Shown: positions 33,834-43,709, numbered from the stretch's first letter. The stretch is DNA of 64,000 bases from Acephala macrosclerotiorum (GCA_014904845.1 MU119385.1:1-64000); one strand, 5' to 3'. Numbers and translations: made by a program. Notes: generated from the letters alone by a model not told the origin.

Positions 33834-36809
33834 TCAAGAACCAATGTGAATGAAAGGACCCCATTTGAGAACATCACTGACACCGTGACAATCAGACATG
33901 TATTCCAGGATTGAATCGTGCAATGCACGTGCCACCCCTAACGATTTGGTACCCCTTTCTCCTACATAGCGCTCACTGAATAGCCTTCTGTAAAAGCCAT
34001 AAGCAACTTTGCCGGCTGCTTCATCATCAGCCCCCCAAATGCTCCCAATGACATGGGGAAATCCCAAAGCCTGGAAGGAATTTGCGAGATGAATAGCCTC
34101 GTCCTGCAGGGCTCCATCTCCAATCTCCGCCGTGGAACACGCGGACAGATAGGCGATCTCGGCCCTTTTGAGGTCAATCTTTTCTAGATCCGAGACCGTC
34201 AGCATAGCTGCTATTCCGTCCTTGACGAGCAGCATTCCGCTGGTTGATGGGTCCTGGCTGGCTGACCATCCATGGCAAGCAAAGTGAACACTCCCGAAGC
34301 TCGAAAGTCTCTGAAGGACTGCTTCCGGAGCCGAGTGCTTGAGGTGTTCTACTGAACTCCCAAAAATCTCCTGCGCTGCACTCTCCTCTAAGGCTGTGTC
34401 CAAGTTCCGGTACGGAAATGGACTTGTAGGCATAGTGACAAGTAAGAGACTTCTCTCTGTTTGAAAGCCTCGGGCGCCTTGTTGTCTTGCGAATCGGAGG
34501 GCTTTGAAGGACGATATGTACGATGAGATGACTCGACCAATGGTATTTTCGGTCGAAATATCTGAGCCGTAGTTGCCAGCGACATGTAGTGGAGCACAGC
34601 CGAGTAGTCCGCTGGTTACCCACCACACCCGTTTCGAATCCGTCAGCTCTATGTCATTGAGGACAACCTGAACTACAACATCCCACAGCCACTGGAGAGA
34701 TTCTCTTATGGCTCCGCTGCTTGTTCTTCTCGCTCTTAGAACGACATCTCGTCGCGACGAGGTTCCTGCCGCAGCGAACAGCCGAACCTTTTCCTTTGCT
34801 TTGACGTATGTGAGATCAGGGAGAGGTATGATGCGGATGCCATTCCTATCAACGACAATGGCTTCGCTTCTTGTCCTCTCTACATTAAAGGTGATGATGG
34901 GACCGTCGTGGGCGAGAGAGATAAAATCTTCTTCAGCCAGGGGCAATTGGAATCGCTCCAGACCCGGAAGTCGCCTGATCTGATTCTCGATAGCCCCTAA
35001 TTCTCGCACTCGGGAGCTCTGTAAGCGTTGCTCGTCTAGGTAGCTCATGGGCAGGTCCAGTTCCCTCACCCGGCGGGAAACTTGGTTGCGAAGTGTTTCG
35101 TATTTGGTGGCCAGAGAGGGATCGGTCTCGCGCAGAAGAGGAATATCACCTTTCGCCCTCATGCTAATTTCTGCAATCACGCACCTAGCCGCCTCTAAAC
35201 GCTGCAAAGCTTCCGCTGGAGATCGGCCGGCGTGAAGTGCAGCTGCGGCTGAGGCTGTTGCCAGTCCAGAGATCTCGCGAAGCACGTCACGCTGATCCGC
35301 GATGGTCGGGGAAAGAGTGCTGACTCTGGGCAAGATATCAGTAGCTTCCTTGAGGAGGAGATCTGCCTCCTGCCATTGCCCATCCTGCAGGTAGAACCGC
35401 CCGGCCTTGTGAGCAGCCACAAGTCGGATCCTTGGCGGAGCGCTGGTGATGCCAGCGGCCTCCGTAAATCTTTGCTTAGCTGTAGTGAAAAAGTCGTTAT
35501 CCGTTGTGGCAGTGTACTTGGCATGCCACATAGCCCCCAGGTTGCTGAGCCTTTCGGCTTGATCGGGATTGCTGGCGATTGTTGTATCAACTGCTTCACT
35601 CGCGAACCGGATGGCTTCATCCAAGCTGGCTAACGCCTCTTCCTCGAGACCCTTCTGTCTCAAAAAACGAAACTTTGCCTCCAGGTTGGCTGCCAGATCA
35701 CTGAGGAATTGAGGGCGATTCGGATGCTGTGGCGGCGCCTCCGAGACTGCGTCCATCGAGTGTCGGATGGCTTGTTCTAAGTCCCCCTCCTCCGCGCCGG
35801 CTTCAGTGTCCCGAAATTGCGCGCCCATCCAAATTCCGATCCTATTGAGGGTGCTGGGCCTACTCGTATGACCTTCGGGAACGAGTTTTAAGGCCATCTT
35901 GGCAGCTTGTATAGCTTGTTCTAAGAGATCCTTCCCTGTGCCGGGGTTTCGCATCCTGGCTATCTCGTATTTCGATACCAGAGCGGTTCCTCGACTGATG
36001 AGCAATGAATGTAAGCCAAAGGTTGTCTCGGGCATGTCGAAAGCCTCCATTGAGACTTCCAAAGCCGCATCGAGGCTGCGAGATATTCTCGTGTGCACAT
36101 AGTGAGCGTGAAGACTGCTCGCGAGATTGCAGTGCAGTGCAGCTGTTCCGGCTGGCGGGCAATCTTCAAGCGCGCGGTACCCAACTTGGATGGCCTCCTC
36201 GATATCCGAGACGGCAGCGGTGAGAAGGAAGCGCGCAGCAAGAAGAGCCCCCAACAGGCTGAACATGCTGGCCCTCCGGGGGTGTTCTCCGATCTGAATG
36301 GCCATCCGTTCAAAGTGGATTGCGGTGTCCAGATCCGCGGGCTCTCCTAGGGCTTTGTATCTGCTCCAAAGCAGCGAATCCTGATTATAACGCGTCGACC
36401 ACCAGTTGGAGCTGTGCAGGCGCAAGGAGCCCAGAGCCGTATTGCCAACCTCAACGGCATCATTGAGGTCCTGGACAACTGCGATTGCATCGAACTTCGC
36501 CACGAGCCATGCATGGAGATGGCTTGCGAGGACTGCCGCATCTGCCTCGTTCCCCGCAGGCACCGTACGGAGAGCTTGCCTCCCGATGCCAATGGCCTTC
36601 TCAATGTCCCCGGGGACTCTTGTCTTCTCGAATTTGTACCCCCAGAGCCCGCTGACGAGGTCCAGAGTCAAGGCTCGGTCCAGATCGCTTAGCACGGGTG
36701 GGGCCGTGGACTCGAGAATGCGTTCCTGTGCATTGATCTGGTACACGACCTGCGCTACTGTCCAGTCTCGTGGATTTGCCATAGCGACCTGCCTCTTTAT
36801 CTTTCTCAA
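33834..36809 (-). CDS. TPR-CHAT protease (second, shorter)
   Basis: Single-exon 991-residue protein. About nine degenerate TPR-like repeats (for example KFEKTRVPGDIEKAIG, RYKALGEPADLDTAIH, RFLLTAAVSDIEEAIQ) occupy residues 40-500. A middle region with a predicted coiled coil follows, then a CHAT domain from about 700: VWWVTSGLLGCAPLHVAG, catalytic His846 in HFACHGW and catalytic Cys891 in YLSACSTAE, then HVIGSIWGADDEAA. Both catalytic residues are intact. The initiator may be the first ATG (36809) or the internal one nine codons later (MANPRDW). It is paralogous to the gene at 27598-31696, but the TPR part is much shorter and more diverged. It starts 410 bases from, and divergent to, the caspase gene. 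Confidence 0.93.
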   Translation of the reverse strand: MRKIKRQVAMANPRDWTVAQVVYQINAQERILESTAPPVLSDLDRALTLDLVSGLWGYKFEKTRVPGDIEKAIGIGRQALRTVPAGNEADAAVLASHLHAWLVAKFDAIAVVQDLNDAVEVGNTALGSLRLHSSNWWSTRYNQDSLLWSRYKALGEPADLDTAIHFERMAIQIGEHPRRASMFSLLGALLAARFLLTAAVSDIEEAIQVGYRALEDCPPAGTAALHCNLASSLHAHYVHTRISRSLDAALEVSMEAFDMPETTFGLHSLLISRGTALVSKYEIARMRNPGTGKDLLEQAIQAAKMALKLVPEGHTSRPSTLNRIGIWMGAQFRDTEAGAEEGDLEQAIRHSMDAVSEAPPQHPNRPQFLSDLAANLEAKFRFLRQKGLEEEALASLDEAIRFASEAVDTTIASNPDQAERLSNLGAMWHAKYTATTDNDFFTTAKQRFTEAAGITSAPPRIRLVAAHKAGRFYLQDGQWQEADLLLKEATDILPRVSTLSPTIADQRDVLREISGLATASAAAALHAGRSPAEALQRLEAARCVIAEISMRAKGDIPLLRETDPSLATKYETLRNQVSRRVRELDLPMSYLDEQRLQSSRVRELGAIENQIRRLPGLERFQLPLAEEDFISLAHDGPIITFNVERTRSEAIVVDRNGIRIIPLPDLTYVKAKEKVRLFAAAGTSSRRDVVLRARRTSSGAIRESLQWLWDVVVQVVLNDIELTDSKRVWWVTSGLLGCAPLHVAGNYGSDISTENTIGRVISSYISSFKALRFARQQGARGFQTERSLLLVTMPTSPFPYRNLDTALEESAAQEIFGSSVEHLKHSAPEAVLQRLSSFGSVHFACHGWSASQDPSTSGMLLVKDGIAAMLTVSDLEKIDLKRAEIAYLSACSTAEIGDGALQDEAIHLANSFQALGFPHVIGSIWGADDEAAGKVAYGFYRRLFSERYVGERGTKSLGVARALHDSILEYMSDCHGVSDVLKWGPFIHIGS

Positions 36810-37219
36810 AGCTCGCTCTTGACGCAGATAGATCGATGCGATACACGGGTATGTGCGGAATGCAAGATGCGAAAGAGAATCCGCAGGTCACCGCGTGACC
36901 CTGCGTGCGTTTTGGTTCAGTTACGGCGAGCAAAGCTGGCAAACTGGGAAGCTGTGTAACCACCCACGGCGCATCTTGCCAATGAGAGCATCGCACGTGA
37001 CAAAGAGTTATCGCATACGTAAGGCCGCAGAGGGCAGCATTCCATGGTGGTCTGTCCCTTGCCTCAGGCTGAGTAATCAGCAACTGCAACTGCACTCCGA
37101 ACGAAATCATTCTCCCTCCTCCTTATAAGGTTACACCTGCTGTCGAAGTATTGGTTCATTTCAGTCTTCCGGCCTAACCACCAAACCCGAGGTTGTAATC
37201 GTTTAACATAGAAGCTGAA
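36810..37219. promoter_or_regulatory. Shared divergent promoter of TPR-CHAT and caspase genes
   Basis: 410 bases separate two diverging start codons, so both promoters must overlap or abut here. A pyrimidine-rich stretch and a TATAAGG-like box (about 37124) lie near the caspase start. Coregulation is inference. Confidence 0.55.
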
Positions 37220-39274
37220 ATGAGTGGCACCAACATGAATGCCGGCCAGACTCCGACGCGATGGGCTGTTGTGATTGGAATCGACCACTACTCCTCTTCG
37301 ACCCCAGATAACAACCTAAAAGGGTGTGCCAACGATGCTGTCATGGTATATGACTTCTTGCGTCAATCTTTGGACACCCAGGAGAAGAATATATTCTTGC
37401 ATATTGCTCGTGACCCAGCGTCCACGACTTCTATACCAGATCCCCCGAGTACTAGTCCCACCAAGAACAACATTCTCGCTTCCCTAGACCGAGTCACGGC
37501 ACAAGCAAGTCCGGGAGATTTTGTTCTTATCCACTTCTCTGGACATGGCGATCGTGAGCCCACCCTATACCCAGACAAGAAGTCCAAGTCGGCGCAAGAT
37601 GAGCTACTCTGCTTTATCAACGATGAGGATCTGAGAGACGTCGAGTTTGGAGAGAGGCTCGACGATATGGCAACAGCAAATCAACTCGTTGTCCTAGCAA
37701 CTCTAGATTGTTGCTTTTCAGGAGGCGCAACTAGGGGAGGCAAAGATTATTTGCTCAGATACAGGCCTCGGAATCGCTCTAATATGGCTATCAGTCGGGT
37801 CACCGAAGAAGTGGAATCAGAGTCTAGCTATCCGGACAAGATTGGCAAGTCAAGAGGCATGCGGGATGCTGCTCTGGTCCAAAGTTGGCTCTACCGTGAC
37901 AGAGATTACAACACCATCGCAGCTTGCCAACCCTATGAGACGGCCAAGGAATGCCCGGACGTCGAAGGTCGTTGGCACGGAGTCCTGACCTCCTGTCTTG
38001 TCAGTTCTCTGAGATCTATCGGCAGGCAAAGGATATTCATGACATACAAAGACCTCCATGGCATTCTTGAAGTCAAAATATCACGGCAGCTCAGCGGCAA
38101 GAAGCAGCAACCCGTGCAACTTGGAGAGCAAAATCGAATTCTCTTTGACGCGAGGAAGATTCATGGGGATGATTCTCGTGTTCACGCCCACGTTCAAGAG
38201 CTGCAGACCGATAGAGTTGTCATAGACAAAGGCATTGCTTTAGGGGTCGGATTTGGAGATCGATATCGACTTCATGATCCAGGTAAGGAGCAGACCGACT
38301 TCAAATCGGCGGTTGTCCAAGGGAACGGTGGAGGCGTAGTGGAAGTTATCATCATCTCGGTTCAAGATTTTTGGTCCGAGGCGAAGATTTACGTTGCCCC
38401 CGAGACACGTGCTTCGTGGGATCTAAGACAAGTGCGGGTTGGCTGGTTCGCAACCCTGATACATCGTGCAGACGCGGTTCATGCACTAATTCTCCCAAAT
38501 GCGAGTAAGTCGCTGGATAAGGCAAACAACGAGATCCGAAGGAGCTGGCAAAATTACATCGATCCTACTATGCCAATCCAGCTGGTTTTCATGGCAGATG
38601 AACAAGACAAAAGCCCGGGGGAGGCAGCCAAATTCAACGTTCAACAGGATAATCAATCATTGTTCACAATCCTGAACTCAGAGCAGAAGCCTTTCGAGAA
38701 TTTCCCAAAACTACCCGTCGACTCCCCAGACTCACCTAAACGATTAATGTATCTTTTGAGACACCTGCAGACATTTTTGAGGGTGCTTGAGATGAAGACG
38801 CCCAGCAACGGATTGCGGCTGGCGTTCCGCCTTAGGATCGAAGAGACCGAAGACAAAGGGGACAGCAAGAACTCCGTATCTTCCTGGAAAATCGGCTTCG
38901 AGAATCTTCACTCCACAACCTTGTTCATTGCCGTTCTGAATCTGACGCCGCTATATGGCATACAACAAATACTACCATATCAAGACGGATACAGTGTTCC
39001 GGTCGAGCCTAATAAGAACTTAGAAGAAATTTTTGATATCGAAGTGCCTGAAGCCTTGGCCAAAGCATACAACGGATCATCATTTAGGATGAGAGATATC
39101 GTTAAGGTCTTTATTACCTCGGAGCAGATCGACTTTCGAGATTACGAGCTAAGAAACCTTGAAGACACCACACCACACAATTTTCGCGACATGAAGCCAC
39201 GAAAAGCAGATGTTCGTGCGTGGTGCGTGGAGGATAAGGAAATTTTCACATGTTCTCTTGATCAATCAAATTGA
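37220..39274 (+). CDS. Caspase-family (peptidase C14) protein with C-terminal extension
   Basis: Single-exon 684-residue protein. Residues 14-310 form a caspase-like p20 domain: RWAVVIGIDHY, LKGCANDAVMVYDFL, catalytic His109 in IHFSGHGD and catalytic Cys165 in TLDCCFSGG, with an inserted loop around 180-225. The C-terminal half (about 330-684) has no recognisable domain; it contains a beta-rich part near 335-410 and later regions with charged residues. It lacks the Pro/Gln-rich prodomain of type I metacaspases, so it is a standalone caspase/orthocaspase-like enzyme. Its divergence from the shorter TPR-CHAT gene, and the DUF6594 and HET genes nearby, suggest a role in regulated cell death. Whether it is Ca2+-dependent or its cleavage preference cannot be read here. 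Confidence 0.92.
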   Translation: MSGTNMNAGQTPTRWAVVIGIDHYSSSTPDNNLKGCANDAVMVYDFLRQSLDTQEKNIFLHIARDPASTTSIPDPPSTSPTKNNILASLDRVTAQASPGDFVLIHFSGHGDREPTLYPDKKSKSAQDELLCFINDEDLRDVEFGERLDDMATANQLVVLATLDCCFSGGATRGGKDYLLRYRPRNRSNMAISRVTEEVESESSYPDKIGKSRGMRDAALVQSWLYRDRDYNTIAACQPYETAKECPDVEGRWHGVLTSCLVSSLRSIGRQRIFMTYKDLHGILEVKISRQLSGKKQQPVQLGEQNRILFDARKIHGDDSRVHAHVQELQTDRVVIDKGIALGVGFGDRYRLHDPGKEQTDFKSAVVQGNGGGVVEVIIISVQDFWSEAKIYVAPETRASWDLRQVRVGWFATLIHRADAVHALILPNASKSLDKANNEIRRSWQNYIDPTMPIQLVFMADEQDKSPGEAAKFNVQQDNQSLFTILNSEQKPFENFPKLPVDSPDSPKRLMYLLRHLQTFLRVLEMKTPSNGLRLAFRLRIEETEDKGDSKNSVSSWKIGFENLHSTTLFIAVLNLTPLYGIQQILPYQDGYSVPVEPNKNLEEIFDIEVPEALAKAYNGSSFRMRDIVKVFITSEQIDFRDYELRNLEDTTPHNFRDMKPRKADVRAWCVEDKEIFTCSLDQSN

Positions 39275-39597
39275 CAGGGGACTCCCACGAGAACAGCTGT
39301 ACTATGAACACGTATCATTGAGGAGACTGAGATCACAACTTCCTATAGTATCCAGGTTTTAGTTGCGCATGATAATATTTCAAGCTTGGAAGAAAGATTT
39401 GAGTTACGAGACATTAAAATTTGATAAAATGAAATATCTCCAATGCCTCAACATTACTGTAAGATTACAACGTCGTGATGTGTTCTTTGCCTGTCAATAA
39501 CCTCTCCCAACCCCCTGCCTAACTCGCAGGTCGATCTAGCTGCCCAAGAAGACCAAAGGAGCAATGCCCACTAACATAAGAGATCTTAACAGTATTT
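39275..39597. other. Convergent intergenic region
   Basis: 323 bases between the convergent caspase gene and the small gene at 39598. No feature beyond the two 3' ends. Confidence 0.5.
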
Positions 39598-39987
39598 TCA
39601 GGCTTTTTCCAACTCAGCCTCCACAACTTCCAGCCCATCGTTCGCCGCATCGCCATTTTCGTAGCTGAGAGTGTATACCTTCCGTCGTACAACCTTCTCG
39701 ATAACATAGGGACCGTTACGGCTTGATCCGACTATCAGGTAGACTTTATCGCCGACAAAGTACTTGCTCTTGAAAACATCGTACAATTAAAAATTAAACG
39801 CTTTTAAAAACGATAAAGATAATACTAACTTGGCCTGAAGACTTATACTTTGGGCGTTCGCCGTAATCGGGGATATCATTTTGGTCTTTTTGATCGGTAG
39901 CCTTCCTGAAATTATGCACAGATCAGCTGAGAAACCGCCTTATGATCATGCTATAGCGGCATATACGACTCACTGGTTGCTAGACAT
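39598..39987 (-). CDS. Small SH3/Tudor-like barrel protein
   Basis: Three exons, 39987-39974 (only 14 bases: MSSNQ with split codon), 39905-39830 and 39768-39598; introns 68 and 61 bases with GTGAGT and GTTAGT donors; 86 residues, frame kept. The N-terminal part is hydrophilic (KATDQKDQNDIPDYGERPKY) and the C-terminal 55 residues form a predicted all-beta small barrel with FVGDKVYL, GPYVIEKV and KVYTLSYENGD. Many short fungal proteins have this layout, but I cannot assign a named family with certainty; Tudor/SH3-type barrels often bind peptides or nucleic acids. It is adjacent to the caspase gene but convergent with it, so no operon-like link is implied. Confidence 0.75.
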
Positions 39988-41304
39988 CTTTGGATGAGCT
40001 GAACTATTTGGTACAAAATCAAAATTTCCTTGAAAGTAATGGTGTGTCGTATGAATAAGTTAGAGGTTGTGTGTCATGACAGGAGGTAGCCCCAGCATGC
40101 GACTGGCAGCATTATATACGAGATCGGCTGGAATCGGGAAGCATGCACAAGACGTGCATGTTTCGGCCTAATATCTTCGCTATAACTGGGTGGGTAATAC
40201 CACTGGCCAGGCGCGGGGCGCAATCTTGCTGCCTAAGCAACCGTTGTGGTTACAAGGCTTCCAAAAACTGGTTTTAAGCAAGGCAGACTTTCTTTCGCAT
40301 GAAGCTGGGCGAACTGCTTACACCTAGCCTCTTTTCGAACGAGACCTCCGTAGAAGACCGTACTATCACGGATAGCCGCGATGAAGAAGACGCTTTCCGA
40401 CTAATCGGAAACTCTCTCAAGCAGACGAGCAAGAAACAGCTGTTACGCAGAGACTTGAGCGGGCTCGATCCATAGTAGACACACTTCGCTTCACGGAGGG
40501 GAGTTTCGAGGTGCAACCTTTTGATATTGTGTTGTTATGGGCATCGTAACGCCTGAGGCCTTACTCAGTAGTACAGTAGTTATCGTAGAATCTCAAGGCA
40601 GATATTACGAATGGCTCACGTGATAGACTGGGTTGGAGGAGATCCTGAAAGAAGGGTCTACTAAACGTGATAGAAAAGGGGAACCAAGGGGTCGTTTCTA
40701 GAGAATGTGGTCTACCGGACTGAATGAATTTCGCCGTACTACTACAGGCGGGAAATTCTATGAAACTTAGCGCACTGAAGTGGGTACACATAACTCCTCG
40801 CCGCGCCGCTTTATTCAGTACTATAAACCGAAGTAGTCCGAATTGCAGTACTTCTTATAGTACGTTAAAATATAATACTTCAAAAGCAATTCGTTTGAGG
40901 TATAGTCTTGCAGACCAACGTGCTCGCAGCTATAAGGCTATAAGCCTACCTTTGCTTCTCGATATTTAAAGACGACTCGGATCGAACTATTAAAAGTGGG
41001 AAAGCAAAGGTGAGCATGGCTGAACATGAGGTGAAGCGACGGCGAGTAAAGCGGCGCTTGGTCACGTGCGTTATTGCTTAGCGCGCACGCAAAAGAGTTA
41101 AGGATTGATGCGAAACAACACCGTGGTTATTAATCTTTCAGGCGAACTCTATCTTGGATGTTCAACGAACAACCACATCCAATACTCCAAGTGGTTTACC
41201 AGGTTTTCGAGCATCATGACGCTGCCGGTACGTACGACCCACTTCCAGCCCATAAAACCACCCAATAACTGATACAAGTAACGACTTCAGCCCCATTCAT
41301 CCGT
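39988..41304. other. Gene-poor stretch, possibly old transposon debris
   Basis: 1.3 kb without a supported gene. Around 40270-40530 several short frames in alternate phases have coding-like composition (for example FRLIGNSLKQTSKKQLLRRD) but are interrupted by stops. They could be remains of a transposase or another gene. No terminal repeats found. Confidence 0.35.
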
Positions 41305-41557
41305 TCACCATGCTATCTTTTTTGTGCACGAATACTTTTCATGGTGTATAGCGTAAAGCTTCTTGCAGGTGAACCCTAAGTAAGCCGAGGGACATTCTTC
41401 GAGGTAGGAGAAGATCTCGAGTTGTAGATCGGTGGGAAGGTTGACAATCTTGGAGTGCTCACTCTTGTATTCGACTGCTGAGTTCGGGACACAGCGCTGC
41501 AGTTGTTGAATTGTGTCTTGAGATTCATCAGGGTGTGGCTCTGGATGAAGTAGTCCC
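41305..41557 (-). pseudogene. F-box gene fragment cut by a MITE
   Basis: Reading leftward from the MITE border at 41557, an 83-codon open frame runs to a TGA at 41305-41307. It contains IVNLPTDLQLEIFSYLEECP then SAYLGFTCKKLYAIHHEKYS, a clear relative of the F-box in the gene at 25460-26295 (LPAEIHLQIFSYLDECTSC). The tail after the F-box is missing. The 5' part is separated by the hAT MITE at 41558-42056; beyond it the same frame meets a TGA within about 25 bases. A 35-codon ATG-initiated stretch at 42198-42305 (minus) might be the original first exon. The gene is thus broken at both ends. Confidence 0.75.
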
Positions 41558-42056
41558 CAGTGTGAAAAATGAGTAGAGTAGAGTAGAGTAGACCCCCCTA
41601 CTCAAACTCTACTCAAATAAAAATCATCATACTCAAAATCTACTCTACTCTAATCACCCTACTCGAGTAGCTACTTGAGTAAAATGGGTAAACACGTGAT
41701 TTCACTTATTTTGGCTATATTTTTAAAGAAAATTAGTTTATAAATTGAAAATTGTAATTTAAAAAATAAATAAATTAAAAAATTTAATTCTCAAAAGCGA
41801 AAAGTTTATAAAAAAGAGACTATAAATACTAAATCCCCACGTGACTAAACTCTAAGCTTACACTTCTTCTAAAAATAGCTTTTACTATACCTATTTAAGC
41901 TTAACTCTCTATCACGTGCCTACTTTAGAATATTTGAATATACTACTTTATTCATACTCTAAAGTAGGCCTCATATGGACTACTCATACTCTACTCTACT
42001 CAACTCAGCCTATTTGAGTAACCACTCGAGTAAGTCGAGTAATTTTAGTCACACTG
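41558..42056. mobile_element. 499-bp non-autonomous hAT-type element (MITE)
   Basis: An exact 8-base target-site duplication, GTAGTCCC, flanks the element at 41550-41557 and 42057-42064. Its ends are CAGTGTGA (left) and, in reverse complement, CAGTGTGA (right), identical for 8 bases. Subterminal zones are packed with GAGTA units: a direct GAGTA array at about 41571-41592 and TACTCTACTC/ACTCGAGTAA words near both ends. The interior (41690-41950) is very AT-rich with no open frame. CAG...CTG ends and the 8-base duplication identify hAT. It is a different family from the element at 12766, sharing no sequence beyond the CAG start. Confidence 0.85.
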
Positions 42057-42064
42057 GTAGTCCC

Positions 42065-42618
42065 GTCAGTCTTGAAGCTCAACTTTTAAGAATGCTTGAT
42101 GTTTACCGAAGTCAGTCTCGTTTATGCTGCCGTAACCTGTTTCTAGCATGCCTGGGAACCCAAGTCCAGAAGAATCAAGAGAGCTTGCACCTTTTGATTA
42201 CTTCTTTCGAAAGGTCTTGAAGAGCTTGGAATCGGAAATCCGTAGGAAGAGATTTGCAACTTTGCATTTGAGCTTCAGAGTAGTTGCGTGGGTAAAGGAA
42301 GGCATCGTGTTTGTAGCCTTGACTTTGCGTGACAAGGAAGGACGAACCAGTTGGTTGATTATATGTCTTTAAATATATTAGAAAAATTCACTGGCGTTTG
42401 TGAAAAGGTTCAGCAAAGTAGGGTCGGAAGGGAATTTTTCAGGTGAGTTCTCTGTAAGAAAGCAGCTGATTTGTCTGAGATCTCTTCGAGAAGACTACAA
42501 GGCTGCTTTCCTCCCATGGAGCATCAGCCACTGTGACAACCACCCAGTGAAAGCATTCTGCCAGGCCCAAAATATCCCACGATCCTGCAGAATATCACCA
42601 GCTCCCATCCTCCAATTC
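42065..42618. other. Intergenic between MITE and F-box gene
   Basis: No complete gene. The minus-strand 42198-42305 stretch may be the displaced first exon of the interrupted F-box gene; the rest shows nothing recognisable. Confidence 0.35.
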
Positions 42619-43227
42619 TCAAGTGCTTTCCCATCCATCACCCCAGTAGAGATCCTCAAGCTCATACCATCTCTCCAACTCCACGAACTTCTTCACTGGT
42701 CCAGAATATTCCAAGTTCCAGCGCTCCTTGAACCAATCCTTCAGCAGCCTTGGAAGTCCTGTAAGTCCTGGCAGTCCCGGATACTTGGGATCGTAAACGA
42801 TAATCCAGCTATCAAGGGACACCGATCCATGTAGTCGTCGATGAACTTTGTAGAAATCCTTGCAAGTGAGACCCAGGCAGGTTGAGGATACATGGTCGAG
42901 ATGTTTCGTGATAGCGAACTTGATGTCGTAGGGGAGGGTTTGAAGGGTAACCGGTTCTGTGGTCTCAAGTTAGTTTCATAATATACTATCGATAAGGGAA
43001 GAAGGCTTACCGTTGACAGAAACTGTAGGCTTGCTAGCAGATTCTGTGTCCTTATGTTTGTTGGAAGTCTTGCTGAAAGCATCAAGTGCGCGACCGGCTG
43101 TGGGACAGATGCGAACAAGCACCGTCGAAGGTGTAGAGGATGTAGCTACAGCTTGAGGAGAAGTTTCGACCTTGCTGCTCTCAAGGCTGCTGAAGTCCCA
43201 ATCGTCTGGTGAGGCGATTTGTGACAT
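42619..43227 (-). CDS. F-box protein
   Basis: Two exons, 43227-43011 and 42956-42619, intron 42957-43010 (GTAAGC...CACAG, 54 bases); 184 residues. The N-terminal 70 residues are Ser/Thr-rich and disordered. The F-box spans the exon junction: VTLQTLPYDIKFAITKHLDH then VSSTCLGLTCKDFYKVHRRLH. The tail has a YDPKYPGLPGLTGLPRLLKD linker, a WFKERWNLEY segment and a final WYELEDLYWGDGWEST. The start at MSQIASPDDW is chosen because it begins the coding-like stretch; the frame is open further upstream. It belongs to the same family as the genes at 25.5, 43.7, 46.7 and 53.4 kb. It lies 482 bases from the next F-box gene, same strand. Confidence 0.8.
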
Positions 43228-43709
43228 CTTGCAATTGTAGTTCGATGCTTGCGTCAACTGTCGAAAGAGAGATCGATGAGTAAACAAGGAATTTACATAC
43301 CGCGTGGTGTTTACAAGCGCGAAAGAGCTAACGGAGTCATGTTTGGCCGAGATCCGTGGACGCAACTAGATACCAGGGAACTGAAAGGTTCGAAAGGCTT
43401 TGATCCTTTCCTTCTACTAACCTTTGTGAGACTTTGTCGTAACCGTTGCCCAATAGTGAGCAGGCCTCCAGAAAAACATCGTGATTCTTGCTTAGGGATG
43501 TCTTTGAGTCTTTGATGAATAAAGGTAGAATTAAAAGGCCCATCTTTAAACACAACTAGGAAATTGAAAAGGCGGTAGACAATTGTCAATTAGATGCATC
43601 TGTTGCGGAAATTACTACCGCGCTACTGTGAAAGAACCCTCTCGATGCCTCGGAAATTAAAGAACACAATTCCTTATGCCCTAGAATAACACCAACCGTA
43701 TGCTTCCGT
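43228..43709. other. Intergenic between two F-box genes
   Basis: 482 bases between same-strand F-box genes; should contain the downstream gene's promoter. Nothing specific seen. Confidence 0.45.

Noticed and set aside
27598..39274. A gasdermin-like (RCD-1/HET-Q type) gene next to the CHAT proteases
   Set aside because: I looked for a 230-270-residue gene of that type in all frames of the island and found none; only DUF6594 fits as a membrane partner.
40270..40980. Interrupted frames as a transposase gene
   Set aside because: No catalytic motif and no terminal repeats or target duplication found; noted only as possible debris.
41571..41592. GAGTA tandem array as a microsatellite or telomere-like repeat
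   Set aside because: It is confined to the MITE, recurs inverted at the other end and stops at the target-site duplication, so it is part of the element.
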